A stretch of 64,000 nucleotides of DNA from Pirellulales bacterium (GCA_036267355.1 DATAWG010000020.1:1-64000); one strand, 5' to 3'. Shown: positions 9,332 to 18,633, counted from the stretch's first letter. Numbers and translations are program-made. The notes: a model not told the origin generated them from the sequence alone.

Positions 9332-10338
9332 ATGTTGAACTTCGCATCCAACCTTCAAAGCGACTACGAACGAAGCGTGTCCGCCCCATGCCGCAAGGAG
9401 CGAGGGCAGGTGTTCACGCCGCCCGAGGTGGCCCGATTCATGGCGGGCCTGCTCGATTCGATTCCGACGGAATACGTGCTGCTTAACCCGGCGGCGGGCG
9501 TCGGCATCCTGACCGCCGCATTCTGTGAGCGAATCGCCGCGCTGCACTCGCCGCGAACGATCACGGCCCACCTTTTCGAAAATGATCCGCGAGTCGTTCC
9601 GTATCTCAGGCAGAACCTGGACAACTGCAAGCGGGAATTGATCGCCGCGGGCCATCGGTTCCACTACGTCGTGCATTCCGAAGACTTCATCCGTGCGGCG
9701 TCGCACGGTTTGAACGGTGGTGGGCTGTTTGATGAAGCCGGTTTCAATTTCCCTTGCGACGGCGTGATCATGAACCCGCCGTATTTCAAGCTGCGCAAGG
9801 ATTCGCTGCACGCGAAATGGATGCTGCGAATCGTGCATGGCCAGCCAAACAGATCGGCACTGAAGTTGCTGGCGCTGGCCGGGCTCAATTCGGGCGATCC
9901 GTGGACAAAGGCCCGGAAACAGTCGCTCCGAATCTGGGATATGATGGCTTTCATGCGCGAGAACTGCGGCAAGGATTACGCCGCCAATTCGCGCGAAACG
10001 ATCCGGCGGCAGACGATTCACCAGTTTGAGCAAGCTCGGGTGGTCGACCGAAAGTGCTATACGATGCGGCGAAGCATTGGCTGTTTCTTATCGAGGCCGC
10101 CACAAGCCACGGTCCGGTCGGCCCCAAGCGGCACGCAGAACTTGAACGGATGTGCGCAGGAAGCCCGGCCGCGCGGGTCTACATCACGGCGTTCCTCGAC
10201 AAGGCCAGTTTCCGAAAGCGTGCGGCCGATATCGCCTGGGAAACCGAAGTGTGGGTTGCGGAGAACCCCGATCACATGATTCACTTTAATGGCCCAAAAT
10301 TTCTCGGTCCGTATAGACCCATACCTTCCGCCGAGTAG
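9332..10338 (+). pseudogene. Remnant of a BsuBI/PstI-like type II restriction-modification system (methyltransferase fragment joined to endonuclease fragments)
   Basis: Residues 1-173 from the ATG at 9332 are the N-terminal part of an adenine-N6 DNA methyltransferase: RGQVFTPPEVARFMAGL, motif I NPAAGVGIL (from residue 52) and catalytic NPPYF (148-152). Near 9850 the frame passes straight into sequence typical of the BsuBI/PstI endonuclease N-terminal domain (SALKLLALAGL..GDPW, then YAANSRETIRRQTIHQF). Near 10050 a second break shifts frame; 10054-10338 encodes the endonuclease C-terminal domain (LIEAATSHGPV, ITAFLDKASFRK, DIAWETEVWVAENPDHMIHFNG). The methyltransferase C-terminal half and the middle of the endonuclease are missing, so two internal deletions are inferred. 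Neither enzyme should be active. Confidence 0.8.
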
Positions 10339-10354
10339 TATGCCTTTCCTTCGT

Positions 10355-10394
10355 CTCGCCCCTCGCCCCTCGCCCCTAACCCCTCACCCCTTCC
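10355..10394. repeat. C-rich heptamer tract before hisG
   Basis: Units CCCCTCG, CCCCTAA and CCCCTCA run directly into the hisG ATG on the sense strand, leaving no room for a Shine-Dalgarno sequence. Confidence 0.8.
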
Positions 10395-11243
10395 ATGAAC
10401 CTTCGCATCGGTGTTCCCAGTAAAGGCCGGTTGGCCGAAATTGCCGAGGAATTGTTGAAACAGGCCGGGCTCCACTTTCGCCGCACCGAGCGAAGCCTCT
10501 TCGCGCGCTGCCGCGAGTTGCCGGTCGATATCACGTTTCTGCGCACCGACGATATTCCCACGCTTTGCGCCGAAGGGGCCATCGACCTCGGCATCACCGG
10601 CGCCGATCTGATCGCCGAAAGCGGCGCCGATGTCGCCACCCGGCTAAAACTGGGGATGGGAAATTGCCGCCTGGCTGTGTGCGTGCCGGAATCGAGCCCG
10701 ATCACCAGCGCCAGCCAGTTGAACGGCACGCGGGTGGCCACGAGCTTTCCACACGTTACGGCCCAGTATCTAAAATCGCACGGCGCCGAAGCGCATCTGG
10801 TGACGCTCACCGGCAGCGTCGAGATCATGATCGCCCTCGGCGTCGCCGACGCGATTGTCGACCTCGTGGAAACGGGGAGCACGCTCGCGGCCAACCAATT
10901 GCGGATTCTCGACGAAATCGGCCGCTACGAAACGGTGCTTGTGCAGAACCACAAGGCGCGCGAAAAGGAACTGGCCGACCGCGTCGTGCGGCGATTGGAA
11001 GGGGTCGTGATCGCCCGCAGCTATTCGCTGTTGGAATACAATGTGCCGCGCAAAAAACTTCCCCAGGCCGAGCAGATCACGCCGGGCTTCAATTCGCCGA
11101 CGATCAGCGCCCTCGAGGATCCGGCGTGGTGCGCGGTCAAGGTCATGGTCCATCGCGGCGACGTGATACGGATCATGGAGCAATTGGAAACGCTCGGCGC
11201 TTCGGCAATTCTTGAAACGCAGATCACGAACTGCCGGCTGTAG
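10395..11243 (+). CDS. hisG: ATP phosphoribosyltransferase, long form
   Basis: Commits ATP and PRPP to histidine synthesis. 282 residues, the length of the long HisG form that carries its own C-terminal ACT-like regulatory domain, so it should not need HisZ. The N-terminus MNLRIGVPSKGRLAE, the LPVDITFLRTDDIPTL and DLGITGADLIAE segments, and the PRPP-loop region with LVTLTGSVEIMIALGVADAI are all family-typical. The last 75 residues (from PGFNSPTISALED to the end, with KVMVHRGDVIRIMEQLE) form the regulatory domain. The ATG abuts a C-rich tract with no ribosome-binding site. Confidence 0.96.
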   Translation: MNLRIGVPSKGRLAEIAEELLKQAGLHFRRTERSLFARCRELPVDITFLRTDDIPTLCAEGAIDLGITGADLIAESGADVATRLKLGMGNCRLAVCVPESSPITSASQLNGTRVATSFPHVTAQYLKSHGAEAHLVTLTGSVEIMIALGVADAIVDLVETGSTLAANQLRILDEIGRYETVLVQNHKAREKELADRVVRRLEGVVIARSYSLLEYNVPRKKLPQAEQITPGFNSPTISALEDPAWCAVKVMVHRGDVIRIMEQLETLGASAILETQITNCRL

Positions 11244-11250
11244 GTCTTTG

Positions 11251-11283
11251 TCTCACGCGGAGCCGCGGAGACGTGGAGAAGAG
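11251..11283. repeat. Single copy of the CGCGGAGA repeat
   Basis: Sequence of the form CACGCGGAGCCGCGGAGACG occurs just after hisG. It matches the repeat units that form an inverted pair at 6309-6450. Confidence 0.5.
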
Positions 11284-11306
11284 ATTTGACTTTTGTACAG
11301 CTCGCG

Positions 11307-11361
11307 GGCGGCTAGCGCCTTGCCGCTAACGCGACCCGTTAGCCGCAAGGCGCTAGCCGCC
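11307..11361. terminator. Large hairpin between convergent hisG and amidohydrolase genes
   Basis: Arms 11307-11331 and 11337-11361 are 25 nt each with a single mismatch and a 5-nt loop. The right arm overlaps the last codons of the amidohydrolase gene. Its position between convergent genes suggests a bidirectional transcription stop, and the runs of T near 11291 and 11365 fit. It is also related in base composition to the CGCTAACG repeat family found elsewhere here, so it may be a repeat that serves as terminator. Confidence 0.65.
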
Positions 11362-12642
11362 GGTGTTTTTCGCATCTCGCGCGATTTGCTGGCCGGCGCG
11401 AATCGTTGCGGTCACGGCGGAACGAGGATCGAGCAGAAGTTCGTGCGGCTCGGCTTCGATATTTGGCAGGCCCACGATTGCCAGATCGGCAGATTTGCCG
11501 GGCGTGAGCGTGCCGACTTGGTGATCGTGGCCGAGTGCCTTCGCGCCGCCGAGCGTTGCGGCGGCCAAGATTTTCTCCGGCGGCAACGAGTGATGTGCGG
11601 CCGCGAAGCGGATTTCTTCGAACAAGTTCAGATCGGGATTCGACGCTCGGCTGTCGGTTCCCAAGCCCACGGTTACGCCCGCGGCCAACAGCTTCGCCAG
11701 TGGATATGGTGCGTGCGGGAAATAGGCGTGAGTGCGCGGGCAGTAGACCACCGCCATCCGATCCGAACGGGCGGCAAGATAGGCGATCTCCTCGCCGTCG
11801 AGATACGTGCCGTGGATCACCAGCGCGCGGTCGGCGTCGGCCAACAGCCGTAAATAATCGATCGGTCGAGCACCGGGTGGAATTGCCGCCGGGTCCCAGG
11901 CTGCAAATTCTTGCAGTAAATCCCGCAACGGCCCGTCCCCCGTCGCCAGCAATCGCATCTCTTCCGGCGATTCGGCGATGTGCATCGCGAGCGGGATTTG
12001 GGCCATTCGACTTACCTCGGCCGCGTAGCGAATCACGGTCCGGTTGACCGTGTACGGCGAGTGCGGGCTAAAACCGACGGTGCCCTGCCGCTCCACATGC
12101 TCCGCCGCAGCGGCGATGTTCGCAACCGTTCGCTCCGGTAGTAAACCAAGCAGTTCGAGAAATACGACCGTGGCCGGATGGTTTGGGTTCGACGCGCCGC
12201 CAAGCAGCAAATCAACCGGCCAGCCAGCCGTCGCGATTTCGCCGAGCATCGCCGTGCCCGCCCGGACTGATTCTTCCAAGCCGCGGCGAACCGCCTCGCG
12301 GCGGTCGGTATCGCTCCGGCTGCGGCGATAAGCGACGACCGCGCGAATCCAATCGGGAAACGCGATGCCCGCGTGGCCAAGCGGGGCCGGTAAATCGCTG
12401 AATTCCAAATGCGTGTGCGCGTTTACGAATCCCGGCAGAATCGCGGCGTTTCCGAGATCGACGACATTGCCGCCCTTGGCCGCGGCGCTCGCAGACCATT
12501 GCCCGACCGCGACAATTCGGGACCCATCGATCGTCAGCGCCGCGTCGGCAATCGGCGGGGCGGCGACGGGAAACGCGTATCGGGCGCGGAAGATTTTCTG
12601 GCTGTCGCCCGCCGGCTGCAATTTCTCGCCGTCGTCAAGCAT
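11353..12642 (-). CDS. Amidohydrolase-family deaminase (SAH/MTA or aminofutalosine deaminase-like)
   Basis: 429 residues from the ATG at 12642, chosen for the GAGG six bases upstream; an ATG nine codons earlier is possible. Metal-binding motifs of the cytosine-deaminase-like amidohydrolases are present: NAHTHLEF (HxH), MHIAESPEEM, VIHGTYL and GLGTDSRASNPDLNLFEE (catalytic Asp). The C-terminal GTLTPGKSADLAIV strand is typical. The substrate cannot be read from sequence; because mqnA and mqnC are in this window, a 6-amino-6-deoxyfutalosine deaminase role is one option, S-adenosylhomocysteine or methylthioadenosine deamination another. The start overlaps the end of the upstream permease gene by 8 nt, suggesting coupled translation. 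Confidence 0.88.
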   Translation of the reverse strand: MLDDGEKLQPAGDSQKIFRARYAFPVAAPPIADAALTIDGSRIVAVGQWSASAAAKGGNVVDLGNAAILPGFVNAHTHLEFSDLPAPLGHAGIAFPDWIRAVVAYRRSRSDTDRREAVRRGLEESVRAGTAMLGEIATAGWPVDLLLGGASNPNHPATVVFLELLGLLPERTVANIAAAAEHVERQGTVGFSPHSPYTVNRTVIRYAAEVSRMAQIPLAMHIAESPEEMRLLATGDGPLRDLLQEFAAWDPAAIPPGARPIDYLRLLADADRALVIHGTYLDGEEIAYLAARSDRMAVVYCPRTHAYFPHAPYPLAKLLAAGVTVGLGTDSRASNPDLNLFEEIRFAAAHHSLPPEKILAAATLGGAKALGHDHQVGTLTPGKSADLAIVGLPNIEAEPHELLLDPRSAVTATIRAGQQIARDAKNTGG

Positions 12643-14866
12643 GCACCGCCTCGGCAGCTTCGCGGGCAATCGCTTCCTCGACCACTTCTTCCTCGGTGTG
12701 CTGATAGCGAAGCCTGCTGAACCAAGCCAGGATTCCGATTGTCGCCAATGCGGCGACCAGCACGATGCCCCCTTCGATCCACGGCATGAGCTTCGGATGG
12801 AGATTTTCCAACTCGGCGAGATCGCCTTGATATCGCTCTTGCAGCCACAACAGCGAGTTGTGGATCAGATGCACGAGCATGCCGGGCCAGATGCTGCCGG
12901 TTTGCACGGCGATATAGGCGAGCATGGTTCCGAAGATGAAGGCGGAAATGGATTGCTGGAGCACTTGATGGGTGACGGAGAAGAAAAATGCGCTAAGCAG
13001 AATCGCTCGCCATTTGTGCCCCGTATGCCGCAGGCCGGAGAGAATAAAACCGCGAAACGCGAATTCTTCGCACACGGCCGGCAACAGCCCGATCAGCAAC
13101 GGCGCGAGCCACGCATATTTCGCATTCTTGATCAACAAGTTAAAAATGGCCTCGAGCGCCGCCACCTCTTTGCCCGGCGGGTAGATCGCCTGCAAAACAT
13201 AACTCAGCGCGATCGACAGCGGATGCAGCGCGATGGCCAGCAACACCGCCATTGCAATCGCTCCCCAACCGGTGCGGCGAATCAATAGCGTCTTGGCCGG
13301 ATCGCGAGCAAACAGCCCCGTCATCAGCACCGTCGGTACGACGACAATCGCCATGCTAACGACGACCAGCACGACCGCATCGGAATAGGTCGTCGGCAGC
13401 GGCAGCAGCAGCCCGACAAAGAATCCGCCGACGAGAATCAGCAGCCCGCAAACGACGGCGGCCGCGGCGGTGGGCGTGGCGCCGCGGGTGCGAATCGTGT
13501 GTTTTAGCCAGAGACGCAAATCGAGCCGTTCGCTTTCGCGGAACAGCACGCTCTCCTTGTTGAATTGATCCACTGCCCAACGCACCGCGATATAGCAACA
13601 CGTGCCGGTCACCGCCACGACCGGCAACACCATCGGCAGCGCGTCGCGCCATTCGCCTTCCAGCAACAGACGCAGCAGCAGCACCAATCCGGTGAGCGGA
13701 ATCAAGCTGGTGCCCAGCGTCAGATCGACTCCCGGCGCCATCGGCAAAATCAACAGCGGCATGGCCACCATCATGAGCGGCATCAGATAGTATTGCCCCT
13801 CTTTCGTGCTGCGAGCGACCACGGCCAGTGCGACGCATAGGGCGCTGAACAGGGCCGACACTGGCACCAGTGCGACGAGCATCCAGGCCACGGCCGACCA
13901 TGGAGGGAAGCCCAATCCCGCCCCGAGCACCTTGCCCAGCGAGCCGATATGGCCCATCACCATCAATCCCGTGAATCCCATGCTGAGCAGATTCAAAAGC
14001 GACGTGGCCATGCTGAACAGCATGACGGTGAGCATTTTGCCGGCGACGATCTCCGAGCGTTCGGCAGGGCTGGAGAGCAAGGTTTCGAGCGTTCCGCGTT
14101 CTTTTTCGCCGGCGCAAAGATCGATGGCCGGATAAAAGGCTCCGGTCAGGGCCCAAATCAGCAGCACGAACGGCAATATTTTCGACCACAGGGCGGCTTG
14201 GCGTTGGCTCGGCTCGGCAATATCGGTGTCGGCGACGTTAAACGGTTGCGCTGCCGACGCCGGCACATTGCTGTCTTTGAGCGTTTGCTGGGCAATCGCC
14301 TCTTGCCAACGGTGGACCACCTGGCTCACGCGGTTGAATGCGATTTCCGATTTCTCTTTCGTCGAATTCCAATAAATCTGCGGCGAGGGAATTTCCGGAG
14401 AGGGAAGGTTCGCGGCGCTCGTTCGATCGCGACGCAATAACTCTTCGCGAAATCGCTTGAGCCGCTGCGAAAAATCGGGCGGAAAATAAACCACCACATC
14501 GTCGTTGCCGACGGCCATCCATTGACGACTCTGCTCGCCGATCGTCGCCTGCGATTTGGCGGCCGGTAGCTCATCGGTCCGCTTGCGCTCCACTTTCAGC
14601 AAATCGGGATCGACGCTTTTGTCGAACCATTGCGGCGCGAAGTGGTCGTCGTCCACGAGCGATGGAAACCCGGGCACGTTGGTCCAATCGACCACCAGAA
14701 TCCGACTGGCATGCTCTTGCATGAACTGCGCGACCTGCACGAACGTCATCCCCAGCAGCGGATAGAGCAACAGCGGCAGCACGGCGATCATGAACAGCGT
14801 GCGCCGGTCGCGCAACTGATCGCGAACCTCGCGAAACAGAATCAGTTTGACGTTGGTCCAGGACAA
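12635..14866 (-). CDS. ABC-2 permease (NatB-like) fused to a CPBP intramembrane protease domain
   Basis: 743 residues. The first about 480 residues are an ABC-2 exporter permease: N-terminal helix (TLFMIAVLPLLLYPLLGMTF), a periplasmic domain, then helices including PFVLLIWALTGAFYPAIDLCAGEKERGTLETLLSSP, a NatB hallmark. The last about 180 residues are a CPBP/Abi-type membrane metalloprotease with EEFAFRG (about 599-605), FFFSVTHQV and HLIHNSLLW carrying the expected Glu and His residues. The best start is TTG at 14866, right behind a C-rich heptamer tract. natA-like ATPase is immediately upstream. NatAB export Na+ in Bacillus; the substrate and the role of the fused protease here are unknown. 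Confidence 0.9.
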   Translation of the reverse strand: MSWTNVKLILFREVRDQLRDRRTLFMIAVLPLLLYPLLGMTFVQVAQFMQEHASRILVVDWTNVPGFPSLVDDDHFAPQWFDKSVDPDLLKVERKRTDELPAAKSQATIGEQSRQWMAVGNDDVVVYFPPDFSQRLKRFREELLRRDRTSAANLPSPEIPSPQIYWNSTKEKSEIAFNRVSQVVHRWQEAIAQQTLKDSNVPASAAQPFNVADTDIAEPSQRQAALWSKILPFVLLIWALTGAFYPAIDLCAGEKERGTLETLLSSPAERSEIVAGKMLTVMLFSMATSLLNLLSMGFTGLMVMGHIGSLGKVLGAGLGFPPWSAVAWMLVALVPVSALFSALCVALAVVARSTKEGQYYLMPLMMVAMPLLILPMAPGVDLTLGTSLIPLTGLVLLLRLLLEGEWRDALPMVLPVVAVTGTCCYIAVRWAVDQFNKESVLFRESERLDLRLWLKHTIRTRGATPTAAAAVVCGLLILVGGFFVGLLLPLPTTYSDAVVLVVVSMAIVVVPTVLMTGLFARDPAKTLLIRRTGWGAIAMAVLLAIALHPLSIALSYVLQAIYPPGKEVAALEAIFNLLIKNAKYAWLAPLLIGLLPAVCEEFAFRGFILSGLRHTGHKWRAILLSAFFFSVTHQVLQQSISAFIFGTMLAYIAVQTGSIWPGMLVHLIHNSLLWLQERYQGDLAELENLHPKLMPWIEGGIVLVAALATIGILAWFSRLRYQHTEEEVVEEAIAREAAEAVHA

Positions 14867-14875
14867 AGCAGGGGC

Positions 14876-14902
14876 TAGGGGCGAGGGGCGAGGGGCGAGG
14901 GA
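14876..14902. repeat. C/G-rich heptamer tract before the NatB-like gene
   Basis: Three to four CCCCTCG units (minus-strand sense) end about 10 nt before the TTG start of the permease-protease gene. Confidence 0.75.
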
Positions 14903-14934
14903 AAAGAGCGGTGTGAATCAGAGTGGAGTGAGTA

Positions 14935-14985
14935 GCTCGCTTGCGGTTTCGCGCGCTGACGCGACGCGCGAAACCGCAAGCGGGC
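14935..14985. repeat. Palindromic repeat, GCTCGCTTGCGGTTTCGCGC family (paired arms)
   Basis: Arms at 14935-14955 and 14965-14985 form a near-perfect 21-nt hairpin with a 9-nt loop in the natA-natB gap. The same arm sequence appears ten times at six places in this window (also 28275-28336, 44762-44826, 45935-45954, 47977-47996, 49703-49766). Confidence 0.85.
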
Positions 14986-15024
14986 GACCAGCCTCGCTGC
15001 CAGGGGTGGGCATCAATGGTTTTC

Positions 15025-15822
15025 TCATAGGATTTCTTCCTGTCCGACTTCCTCGCCCCTCGCCCCTCGGCCCTCGTCCCTCGCTGCGTCATGTTGCGAA
15101 ATTAGGCGAAAAAACAGCTCTTCGAGGTCCGATTCCTGGTAGGTGTCTCGCAAATGCGGCAGCGTGCCTTCGGCAAGGATGTGGCCACGATGAACGATCG
15201 CAATCCGATCGCAAAGCTTTTCCGCTTCACGCATGATGTGGGTGGAAAATAGAACGCACTTCAAATGATCGCGAAGGTCGGCGACGGTTTTTAGCAGCGC
15301 CCGCGCCACGAGCACATCCAGCCCGGCGGTCGCTTCGTCGAAGATCACGACCGGCGGATCGTGGACGATGGCCCGGGCAATCGACACTTTCTGCCGCATC
15401 CCGCTCGACATTTTCGAGCCGAGCCGGTCGCGAATTTCGTTCATCTTGAGCACGTCGAACAGTCGCTCCATCCGCTCTGCGAGCGGCTCGGGCTGCATGC
15501 CGTAGAGGCGGCCGAAATATTCGACCATTTCCCAGGCCGTCATTCGGTCGTAGATGCCCGTGTTCGCAGACATGAAACCGATTTGCCGCCGCACCAGAGA
15601 CGGCTGAGTGACGACGTCGAAACCGTTGACGGTGGCGGTTCCACTGGTGGGGCGAAGCACGGTGCTCAAAATCCGCAGGGCCGTGGTCTTGCCGGCGCCA
15701 TTCGGGCCGAGCAAGCCATAGATCTGGCCGGGCACGGCGTCGAAGCTGATGCCTCCCAGGGCAACAAAGCTCCCGCGCCGCAAATCGGCATAGTGCTTCG
15801 TGAGATTGCTGACGTGGATCAT
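15025..15822 (-). CDS. ABC transporter ATP-binding protein, NatA-like
   Basis: 265 residues; energises the downstream NatB-like permease. Walker [10 protein letters not shown] lies near residues 38-46, the signature segment is [14 protein letters not shown], and Walker B reads [14 protein letters not shown], with Ala replacing the usual Pro of DEPT. The H-loop is [14 protein letters not shown]. The last about 20 residues ([15 protein letters not shown]) are encoded by a G-rich heptamer tract and look like an extension picked up from repeat DNA. Starts with ATG at 15822; the upstream 596 bp are shared with the divergent gene at 16419. Confidence 0.93.
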   Translation of the reverse strand: MIHVSNLTKHYADLRRGSFVALGGISFDAVPGQIYGLLGPNGAGKTTALRILSTVLRPTSGTATVNGFDVVTQPSLVRRQIGFMSANTGIYDRMTAWEMVEYFGRLYGMQPEPLAERMERLFDVLKMNEIRDRLGSKMSSGMRQKVSIARAIVHDPPVVIFDEATAGLDVLVARALLKTVADLRDHLKCVLFSTHIMREAEKLCDRIAIVHRGHILAEGTLPHLRDTYQESDLEELFFRLISQHDAARDEGRGARGEEVGQEEIL

Positions 15823-16418
15823 GGTCGGCCGATGCTTGGGAGCCGCAAGATGCGTCGTGCGCCTCGGGGCCGACGATGATGAACCGCCAGGCTCGGTCTC
15901 AAAATTCGCCCGACCCGCACACTAGCCCGATGCGTTTGCGAGGAAGACCTGCAAGGGCGGCATCGCTGGGCTGCATGACGGAAAAAGCCGAATGCGCATT
16001 GGCTCGAGGCGCTAACCCGGGCGAGCGGCGATGGGGCGCGCCCTGGCTTAGGCTTCGGGCTAGTGGTTTGGGACAAAGTCTGGTTCCTTTGATTTCCGAC
16101 GAAAGGGGCGGCCATCGGTTGGATCTCCGCCGGTCATCAACCCAAGCCGCATCGGTCGGCGCGCATCTTGAGCCCACGGCTAGTTTAGCTTATCACGGCC
16201 TTGAAGCGCATGGGGGCAGGAAGAGCGCGCCCCGCGAACGTTGGTCCAGATCAGACAAGGCAATATCGGCACTTTCGAAAAATCGCGGGAACTTGGCCGA
16301 CGGTTTGGGCGTCTAACCGCTGCCAAAGGTACAATTTGCCCAGCGGCGCGGTCGATTTTGTCCCGCCACGGCCCGCCTGCGCCCAATCCCCGTCGTTCTT
16401 GTACAAGGAGTTCTGGCG
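15823..16418. other. Divergent intergenic region without a recognisable gene
   Basis: About 600 bp between the natA-like gene (minus) and the DUF4139-like gene (plus). It must hold promoters for both directions. I see no convincing protein; open frames here have no family features. A copy of the GGGCTAGTGG-type repeat end occurs near 16058-16067. Confidence 0.6.
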
Positions 16419-18569
16419 ATGTCGCGCAATATTTTCAAACTGCTGCCGCTCGCGCTTCTCGGCCTGATCTTTGTTCTGCCGACCGCAAGCGCCGCCGCTG
16501 CCGATGGCGACGCTCCGCCACCCAAAGAGAACGCCGGCGAAAAGCCGGCCGCCGCCGCGTCGCTGCCATTGACCAAGGTGGCGCTGTTTAGCTCGGGTGT
16601 CGGATTCTTCGAGCACGATGGCGAAGTAACCGGCGACGCCCATGTCGATCTCCAGTTCAAGGTGCACGACATCGACGACCTGCTGAAAAGCATGGTGTTG
16701 CAGGATTTCAGCGGCGGCCGCATCTCCACCGTCAACTACGGCTCCAAAGAACCCGTCACCAAAACGCTCGAATCGTTTTCGATCGATCTCAATGGCCAGC
16801 CGACGATGGCCGACTTGCTCCGCCAGTTGCGAGGCGAATCGGTCGAGGTCGACGCTCCGCAACCCGTTACCGGCACGATCATCGGCGTCGAAAAACGCAA
16901 ACTGCGCAGCGGAAAGGACGAAACCGTCGAAGTCGAGTTTCTCAACCTGCTCACCAGCGAAGGCTTGCGCAGCATCTCCCTGGAAAACGTCGTGCGGATC
17001 AAGTTGAACAATGCCAAGCTCAACAACGAATTGCAGCAAGCCCTGGCGGTGCTGGCCACGGCCCACGACACCGATAAAAAGACCGTGACGCTCCATTTCC
17101 TGGGCAACGGCAAACGGCAGGTTCGCGTGGGTTATGTGCAGGAAGCGCCGCTGTGGCGGACCAGCTATCGGCTCGTGCTCAAAGACAAGGCCGAACCGTT
17201 CTTGCAAGGCTGGGCGATCGTCGAAAACCCCACCGAGCAAGATTGGAAAGATGTTTCGCTGACATTGATCAGCGGCCGGCCGATCTCGTTCGTGATGGAT
17301 CTCTACGACCCGTTGTATCTCACGCGTCCGACGGTGGTGCCGCAGCTATATGCTTCTCTACGGCCGCAAACCTACGATCAGGATTTGGCGAATCGCGAAC
17401 GAATGTTTCACGGAGCGGAAGACAAAGCCAAAGCCGATGAGATGGCCGACGCGGAAGGGGCCGGCAGTTTTGGGGGAATGGCAATGCGGAAGGCCGCGCG
17501 GGCGCCCATGGGCGCTGCTGTGGCCGGCAGTCGGCCCCAAAATGGAGCGTTCGCTTATCGCCGCCAACTCGATCTGCAACAGGGAGGCCAATCGCTGGCC
17601 GAAGCGGCCAAGGTCGGCGAATTGTTCCGCTACACCATCGAAACGCCGGTCACGCTAGCCCGCCGCCAGTCGGCCATGCTGCCGATCGTCAACGAATCGA
17701 TCAAAGGCAAGAAGGTTTCGATCTACAACGCTCAGGTCCAAGCCAAGTATCCGCTCAACGGCCTGCAACTGACGAATAGCACCGCGCTGCACTTAATGCA
17801 GGGCCCGATCACCGTGTTCGACGGCGGCAACTACGCCGGCGATGCGGAGATCGACGACGTGCAGCCCGGCGCCGAACGGTTGATCAGCTACGCGATGGAT
17901 CTCGATACCGAGGTGGCCCCCGAATCGATCGGCCATCCCGAGCAGCTTGTGAGCGTGCGGATTGCAAAAGGCACGCTCTACGCCTCGCGCAAGTACACGC
18001 GCACGATGAAATACACGGTGAAAAACTCCGGCGCGCACGACAAAGACGTGCTGATCGAGTATCCCATCGATCCGAGCTGGAAGCTGATCGCGCCGGAAAA
18101 GCCGACGGAGAAAACTCGCGACCTGTATCGCTTTTCGGTCAATGCCGAGCCCGGCAAGCCGGCGGTCCTGTCGGTCGAGGAAGAACGAACCGATCAGCAG
18201 TCGTGGGCCGTCACCAATCTCGACAACGGCACGATTCTGTTCTACGCCCGATCGCAAGCGACCACGCCGAAAGTGAAAGACTCCTTGGAGGAAGTGATCA
18301 AGCGGAAGGAGGCGATCGAGCAACTGGCCCAGAAGCGTCAGCAGTTGGAGCAACAAGTGCGGGTGATCGACGCCGATCAGGCCCGGATTCGCCAAAACAT
18401 GCATGAGCTCGATCATACGCTGAAGATCTACAGCGACTACGTCGAGAAATTCAGCAAGCAGGAATCGCAGATCGACGCGTTGCACAAGCAAATCGAATCG
18501 CTGCAAAATGATGAAAACGGGGCCCGTAAGAGCTTGGATGATTATTTGCTGAGCTTGGATTTGTCGTGA
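16419..18569 (+). CDS. Secreted DUF4139-like protein with C-terminal coiled coil
   Basis: 716 residues with a signal peptide (LLPLALLGLIFVLPTASAAAA). The N-terminal part (about 45-200) begins LTKVALFSSGVGFFEHDGEV. The central part (from about 230: VRVGYVQEAPLWRTSYRLVL, then GWAIVENPTEQDWKDVSLTLISGRPISF) is the DUF4139 beta-rich domain also found in MuiA-type mucoidy inhibitors. The C-terminal 100 residues are a charged coiled coil (KEAIEQLAQKRQQLEQQV onward). Exported, probably periplasmic; biochemical role unknown. It stands alone and is followed by a clear intrinsic terminator at 18587-18633. Confidence 0.88.
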   Translation: MSRNIFKLLPLALLGLIFVLPTASAAAADGDAPPPKENAGEKPAAAASLPLTKVALFSSGVGFFEHDGEVTGDAHVDLQFKVHDIDDLLKSMVLQDFSGGRISTVNYGSKEPVTKTLESFSIDLNGQPTMADLLRQLRGESVEVDAPQPVTGTIIGVEKRKLRSGKDETVEVEFLNLLTSEGLRSISLENVVRIKLNNAKLNNELQQALAVLATAHDTDKKTVTLHFLGNGKRQVRVGYVQEAPLWRTSYRLVLKDKAEPFLQGWAIVENPTEQDWKDVSLTLISGRPISFVMDLYDPLYLTRPTVVPQLYASLRPQTYDQDLANRERMFHGAEDKAKADEMADAEGAGSFGGMAMRKAARAPMGAAVAGSRPQNGAFAYRRQLDLQQGGQSLAEAAKVGELFRYTIETPVTLARRQSAMLPIVNESIKGKKVSIYNAQVQAKYPLNGLQLTNSTALHLMQGPITVFDGGNYAGDAEIDDVQPGAERLISYAMDLDTEVAPESIGHPEQLVSVRIAKGTLYASRKYTRTMKYTVKNSGAHDKDVLIEYPIDPSWKLIAPEKPTEKTRDLYRFSVNAEPGKPAVLSVEEERTDQQSWAVTNLDNGTILFYARSQATTPKVKDSLEEVIKRKEAIEQLAQKRQQLEQQVRVIDADQARIRQNMHELDHTLKIYSDYVEKFSKQESQIDALHKQIESLQNDENGARKSLDDYLLSLDLS

Positions 18570-18586
18570 TGGCCAGGGGCCGGCGA

Positions 18587-18633
18587 GCGCGGCAACCGGG
18601 ATTCGCCCTGGTTGCCGCGCCGCTGCTTTTTTT
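18587..18633 (+). terminator. Intrinsic terminator after the DUF4139-like gene
   Basis: An 11-bp perfect stem (GCGCGGCAACC at 18587-18597, GGTTGCCGCGC at 18610-18620) with a 12-nt loop, followed by seven T (18627-18633). The stop codon is 18 bp before the stem. Confidence 0.85.
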
